DNA of 64,000 bases from Bacteroidia bacterium (GTDB lineage: Bacteria; Bacteroidota; Bacteroidia; 2-12-FULL-35-15), in assembly GCA_030654175.1 (NCBI GenBank), contig JAURXZ010000006.1:124001-188000 (forward strand), read 5' to 3'. The position numbers and the translations under genes were made by a program. The stretch's first letter is position 1, and every line of letters starts with the position of its first letter. Positions 62,313 through 64,000 of the stretch are shown one piece after another. The notes beneath the pieces are model-generated. The model was not told where the DNA came from. It worked only from the letters and a program-made list of their open reading frames with translations, and searched no databases.

Positions 62313-62705
62313 GAACGTTTCGACCATAGAGTTTTAAGACCTATGTGTTCAGAACTTTGTATAATGAGACCTGTGTGTAATACGACCGTAGCGTGTTTCG
62401 ACCGTTATGTTTTTATAACTTTGTACTCAGACCTGTGTGTATTGCGACCAAAGCGTGTTTCGACCGTTATGTTTTTTATAACTTTGTACTCAGACCTGTG
62501 TGTATTACGACCAGAGCGTGTTTCGACTGTTATGTTTTTTACAACTTTGTATTCAGACCTGTGTGTAATACGACCGTAATGTTTTAAGAACTTTGTATTC
62601 AGACCTGTGTGTAATAGTACTGTCACGTGTTTCGACCGTTGTGTTTTAAGAACTTTGTATTCAGACCTGTGTGTAATACGACCGTAGCGTGTTTCGACTG
62701 ATATA
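62313..62705 (+). repeat. Direct-repeat array 3 (about seven units)
   Basis: AGACCTGTGT words start at 62337, 62367, 62429, 62492, 62555, 62601 and 62663, mostly 62-63 bp apart, with one 46-bp unit. The unit runs AGACCTGTGTGTAATACGAC, then CGTAGCGTGTTTCGACCGTTATG, then an AT-rich filler ending ACTTTGTA(C/T)TC. It shares ACGACC, CCTGTGT and GACCGTTA(C/T)G words with arrays 1 and 2. Confidence 0.8.
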
Positions 62706-62731
62706 AATATAACTCGAAAGAAAATTTGCAC

Positions 62732-62923
62732 TTGCCCCTAACATCACCTAAATGATAAAGCCGTTTATAGTAAGCTTCATCATTTAAGTTCGCAATGAAA
62801 ATAGGTCGTGGCAAAAACATTTCACAACGGAAGAAAATTATTTTTTATTTGTTTTTGCCACTTGTAATTTTATAATTTTGTTTACGAAGTCGGCTTCATC
62901 ATTTAGCTTGCCGTTATGGGCAA
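62732..62923 (+). repeat. attC-like site B
   Basis: Left box TTGCCCCTAAC (62732-62742), right box GTTATGGGCAA (62913-62923). L-type boxes CTAAATGATAAAGCCG (from 62748) and CGGCTTCATCATTTAG pair over 16 positions with one mismatch, and the inner stem GTGGCAAAAAC (62808-62818) / GTTTTTGCCAC (62851-62861) is perfect. Its left box matches site A's right box better than its own right box. Confidence 0.78.
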
Positions 62924-63738
62924 TACTAAAAATCAATACGGTACATGAAAGCAATTATTTTATTTGGATTTTCTTTTCTACTCCTTTCATGTAATCAACA
63001 AACTGAAAAGACTGCAACAATCACAGACTCTTTGTCAAATAAACCTACATTAGATTCGAAAATAATAGACCTAACTGGAGAAATTATTTCACCTTTTCAA
63101 AAAGAACTTAATAATGCCATCAAGGATCAAAAAATTGACCCTTACTACAAAGACATATACAAACAAGAAAAACTGATTGTTGCAGACGATAATAAAATGC
63201 TATCAATTACAGACAGTTTATTTACTAATGATCCTAACACTGACCTTTTCTTTTTCATAGTATTTACAAAATCAATGAATGGTTCAGATGGCTTTTATTC
63301 TGAGGCACTTGGACTTGCATCATTTAATTTTATAACTACCAAAACAGAATGGTTTGCTGACTATTTTAACATTGCTCCTAAGCTGACCGACCAAGACATG
63401 GATAATTGGGCAACCTATATTTGGGGAGAAATTCAAATTTCTAGAGAGAACCAAGAAGGAAAAGCCATTAATGAACTGGAAGAAAAACTATTGGACAACT
63501 TAAAAGGAGTAAGAGAAGAATACAAAGTGGTAATAGAAAAACTAATTAAAAAAATAAGAAGTACTGCCCATAACACCACCTAAAATAAATGCGGAGCAAG
63601 TGCAAGTTGCAAATGTTTTTTCGCAGCGGTATAAATTAATTTCTAAACATTTGCAAGGTTGGTTTGTGCTTTTAATTTACATTTGCGGTAACGAATAGCA
63701 GAGTGCAAGTAAGTCCGCACTTCTTTTAGGTTCGTTCG
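62914..63738 (+). mobile_element. Integron-like cassette 2
   Basis: Starts inside GTTATGGGCA of site B and ends at the G of GTT in site C. The left box of site C, TGCCCATAAC (63565-63574), is the exact 10-bp complement of this block's start. It carries one lipoprotein gene (62945-63583). It has no direct-repeat array. Confidence 0.6.
62945..63583 (+). CDS. Hypothetical lipoprotein of cassette 2
   Basis: 212 aa. The lipobox LLSC (Cys near 16) follows a hydrophobic N-terminus, with NQQTEKT after it. The mature part is helical and charged; the end (about 160-212) is a predicted long helix (EGKAINELEEKLLDNLKGVR). No family recognised. The ATG lies 32 nt after the R' box of site B, and the stop codon (63581-63583) sits 9 nt beyond the R'' box of site C, so the gene fills the cassette. 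Confidence 0.7.
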   Translation: MKAIILFGFSFLLLSCNQQTEKTATITDSLSNKPTLDSKIIDLTGEIISPFQKELNNAIKDQKIDPYYKDIYKQEKLIVADDNKMLSITDSLFTNDPNTDLFFFIVFTKSMNGSDGFYSEALGLASFNFITTKTEWFADYFNIAPKLTDQDMDNWATYIWGEIQISRENQEGKAINELEEKLLDNLKGVREEYKVVIEKLIKKIRSTAHNTT

Positions 63739-63748
63739 TTGTGTGCCA
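63564..63748 (+). repeat. attC-like site C
   Basis: Left box TGCCCATAAC (63565-63574), right box GTTGTGTGCC (63738-63747). L-type boxes CCTAAAATAAATGCGGA (63579-63595) and TCCGCACTTCTTTTAGG (63714-63730) pair, and the inner stem TTGCAAATGTTT (63607-63618) / AAACATTTGCAA (63645-63656) is perfect. The sequence differs from A and B, but the layout is the same, which is how attC sites behave. Confidence 0.75.
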
Positions 63749-63930
63749 TTGTAAAAAAAAAAAGAACGGACAACCTTTCCGTTCGACAATTATGATTTCT
63801 GTAAATCGAATTTTGAATTTATTATACCGTATCTTTCGACTATTGTTCTTTTCGACTACTAATTTTTAAAAAACATTTATTAATTAACACATAGATGTAT
63901 TTAGACCCTGATGTTGCTAACAGAAATTAC
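63584..63930. other. Gene-free stretch: site C and leader of the next cassette
   Basis: About 347 bp holding most of site C (63564-63748), the AACGGA/TCCGTT module (63764-63784) and an AT-rich leader before the last partial gene. An ATG at 63895 is also in frame with that gene. Confidence 0.6.
63764..63784 (+). promoter_or_regulatory. AACGGA/TCCGTT hairpin module at the cassette 3 start
   Basis: GAACGGA (63764-63770) is exactly inverted by TCCGTTC (63778-63784), preceded by an A-tract. It is a near copy of the module at 61428-61449 and lies at the same place, shortly after the R' box. Confidence 0.6.
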
Positions 63931-64000
63931 ATGAAACCTCAGCAGACAATTTTACTGATAATTGTTTTGATGACTTTTGGAAGTTGTAAAAACTTTAATT
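63931..64000 (+). CDS. Partial lipoprotein gene of cassette 3
   Basis: Starts at ATG 63931; the right end is cut off by the window. The visible 23 residues (MKPQQTILLIIVLMTFGSC plus KNFN) form a lipoprotein signal with lipobox FGSC. An in-frame ATG at 63895 would add 12 residues that fit a signal less well. Nothing can be said about the mature protein. Confidence 0.55.
   Translation, partial: MKPQQTILLIIVLMTFGSCKNFN

Larger units (their letters stand above)
61396..62913 (+). mobile_element. Integron-like cassette 1
   Basis: Starts inside GTTAGGGGCAA of site A and ends at the G of GTT in site B. Its own left-of-site-B box, TTGCCCCTAAC (62732-62742), is the exact 11-bp complement of its first bases, as in a single-cassette circle. 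It carries one unknown gene (61483-62307) and direct-repeat array 3. Confidence 0.6.
62308..62944. other. Gene-free stretch after the cassette 1 gene
   Basis: About 637 bp: direct-repeat array 3 (62313-62705) and attC-like site B (62732-62923). The open frames within the array (for example 62304-62579) are repeat artefacts. Confidence 0.7.

Noticed and set aside
62304-62731. Small proteins in array 3 on both strands
   Set aside because: All frames there are free of stops only because the unit is repeated. The products are repeats of LYSDLCVLRP or similar.
52884-64000. Transposon or insertion sequence
   Set aside because: No transposase or terminal inverted repeats with target-site duplication are seen. 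Box complementarity follows the cassette rule instead.
1-64000. tRNA or rRNA genes
   Set aside because: I looked through the intergenic regions and found no cloverleaf with a GTTCAAATC-like T-loop and no conserved rRNA segment. A tRNAscan or Infernal run would be needed to exclude small RNAs.

Overview
The window looks like a chromosomal segment of an AT-rich member of the Bacteroidota. Evidence: five secreted proteins end in type IX secretion (T9SS) C-terminal sorting domains; there is a TonB-dependent receptor with a carboxypeptidase-like N-terminal domain paired with a DUF4249 lipoprotein; and several promoters match the Bacteroidota pattern TTG-N17-20-TAnnTTTG instead of the sigma70 form. 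I see no rRNA or tRNA gene. The genus cannot be read from the sequence.

Layout. 1-5.2 kb: end of a pentapeptide-repeat protein, a Lys-rich secreted protein, a DUF4143-type ATPase, a GlcD-like FAD oxidase, a small zinc-ribbon protein and a DEAD-box helicase. 5.5-13.9 kb: a signalling and surface-polysaccharide locus (LytTR regulator, 1195-aa soluble hybrid histidine kinase, single-domain receiver, YaiO-like TPR/beta-barrel protein, membrane protein with a possible HEAT-like domain, PgaC-like family 2 glycosyltransferase). 14-19.8 kb: outer-membrane-type proteins around a divergent cyanophycinase/cyanophycin synthetase pair. 19.9-25.4 kb: small lipoprotein, GreA-like protein, GH1 beta-glucosidase, VOC/SRPBCC/VOC operon, cold-shock protein, PlsC. 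25.6-34.2 kb: T9SS cargo (serine hydrolase, metalloprotease, S74-domain fibre-like protein, beta-propeller-like protein). 34.3-52.7 kb: mostly core genes (cysteine desulfurase, phosphoglucosamine mutase, TPR protein, phosphosulfolactate synthase, rhodanese, DedA, AroE, S41 peptidase, UvrB, TonB receptor/DUF4249, AI-2E-family permease, T9SS serine protease).

From about 52.9 kb to the end the window changes character. It reads as an array of integron-like gene cassettes with no integrase in view. Three long (about 185-192 nt) imperfect-hairpin sites, plus a shorter fourth one, separate the gene blocks. Each site begins with an xxTAAC box and ends with a GTTxxxx box, with inner paired L-type boxes, as attC sites do. 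The decisive observation is that the left box of each of the three long sites is the exact reverse complement, over 10-11 bp, of the right box of the PRECEDING site. This is the rule expected if each block had once been a circle carrying one complete site. The first block is about 8.4 kb and carries an HTH controller, a type IIG-like restriction-modification enzyme, a second N6-adenine methylase and a 789-aa AAA_13-family ATPase resembling RloC/PrrC anticodon nucleases. That operon has a clear promoter overlapped by a TTGACA/TGTCAA operator. Direct-repeat arrays built on the word ACGACCTGTGT lie near both ends of this block, and a related array ends the next one. The following blocks carry one unknown protein or lipoprotein each.

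Many intergenic regions in the core also hold short inverted repeats or word-like repeats of families common in Bacteroidota.
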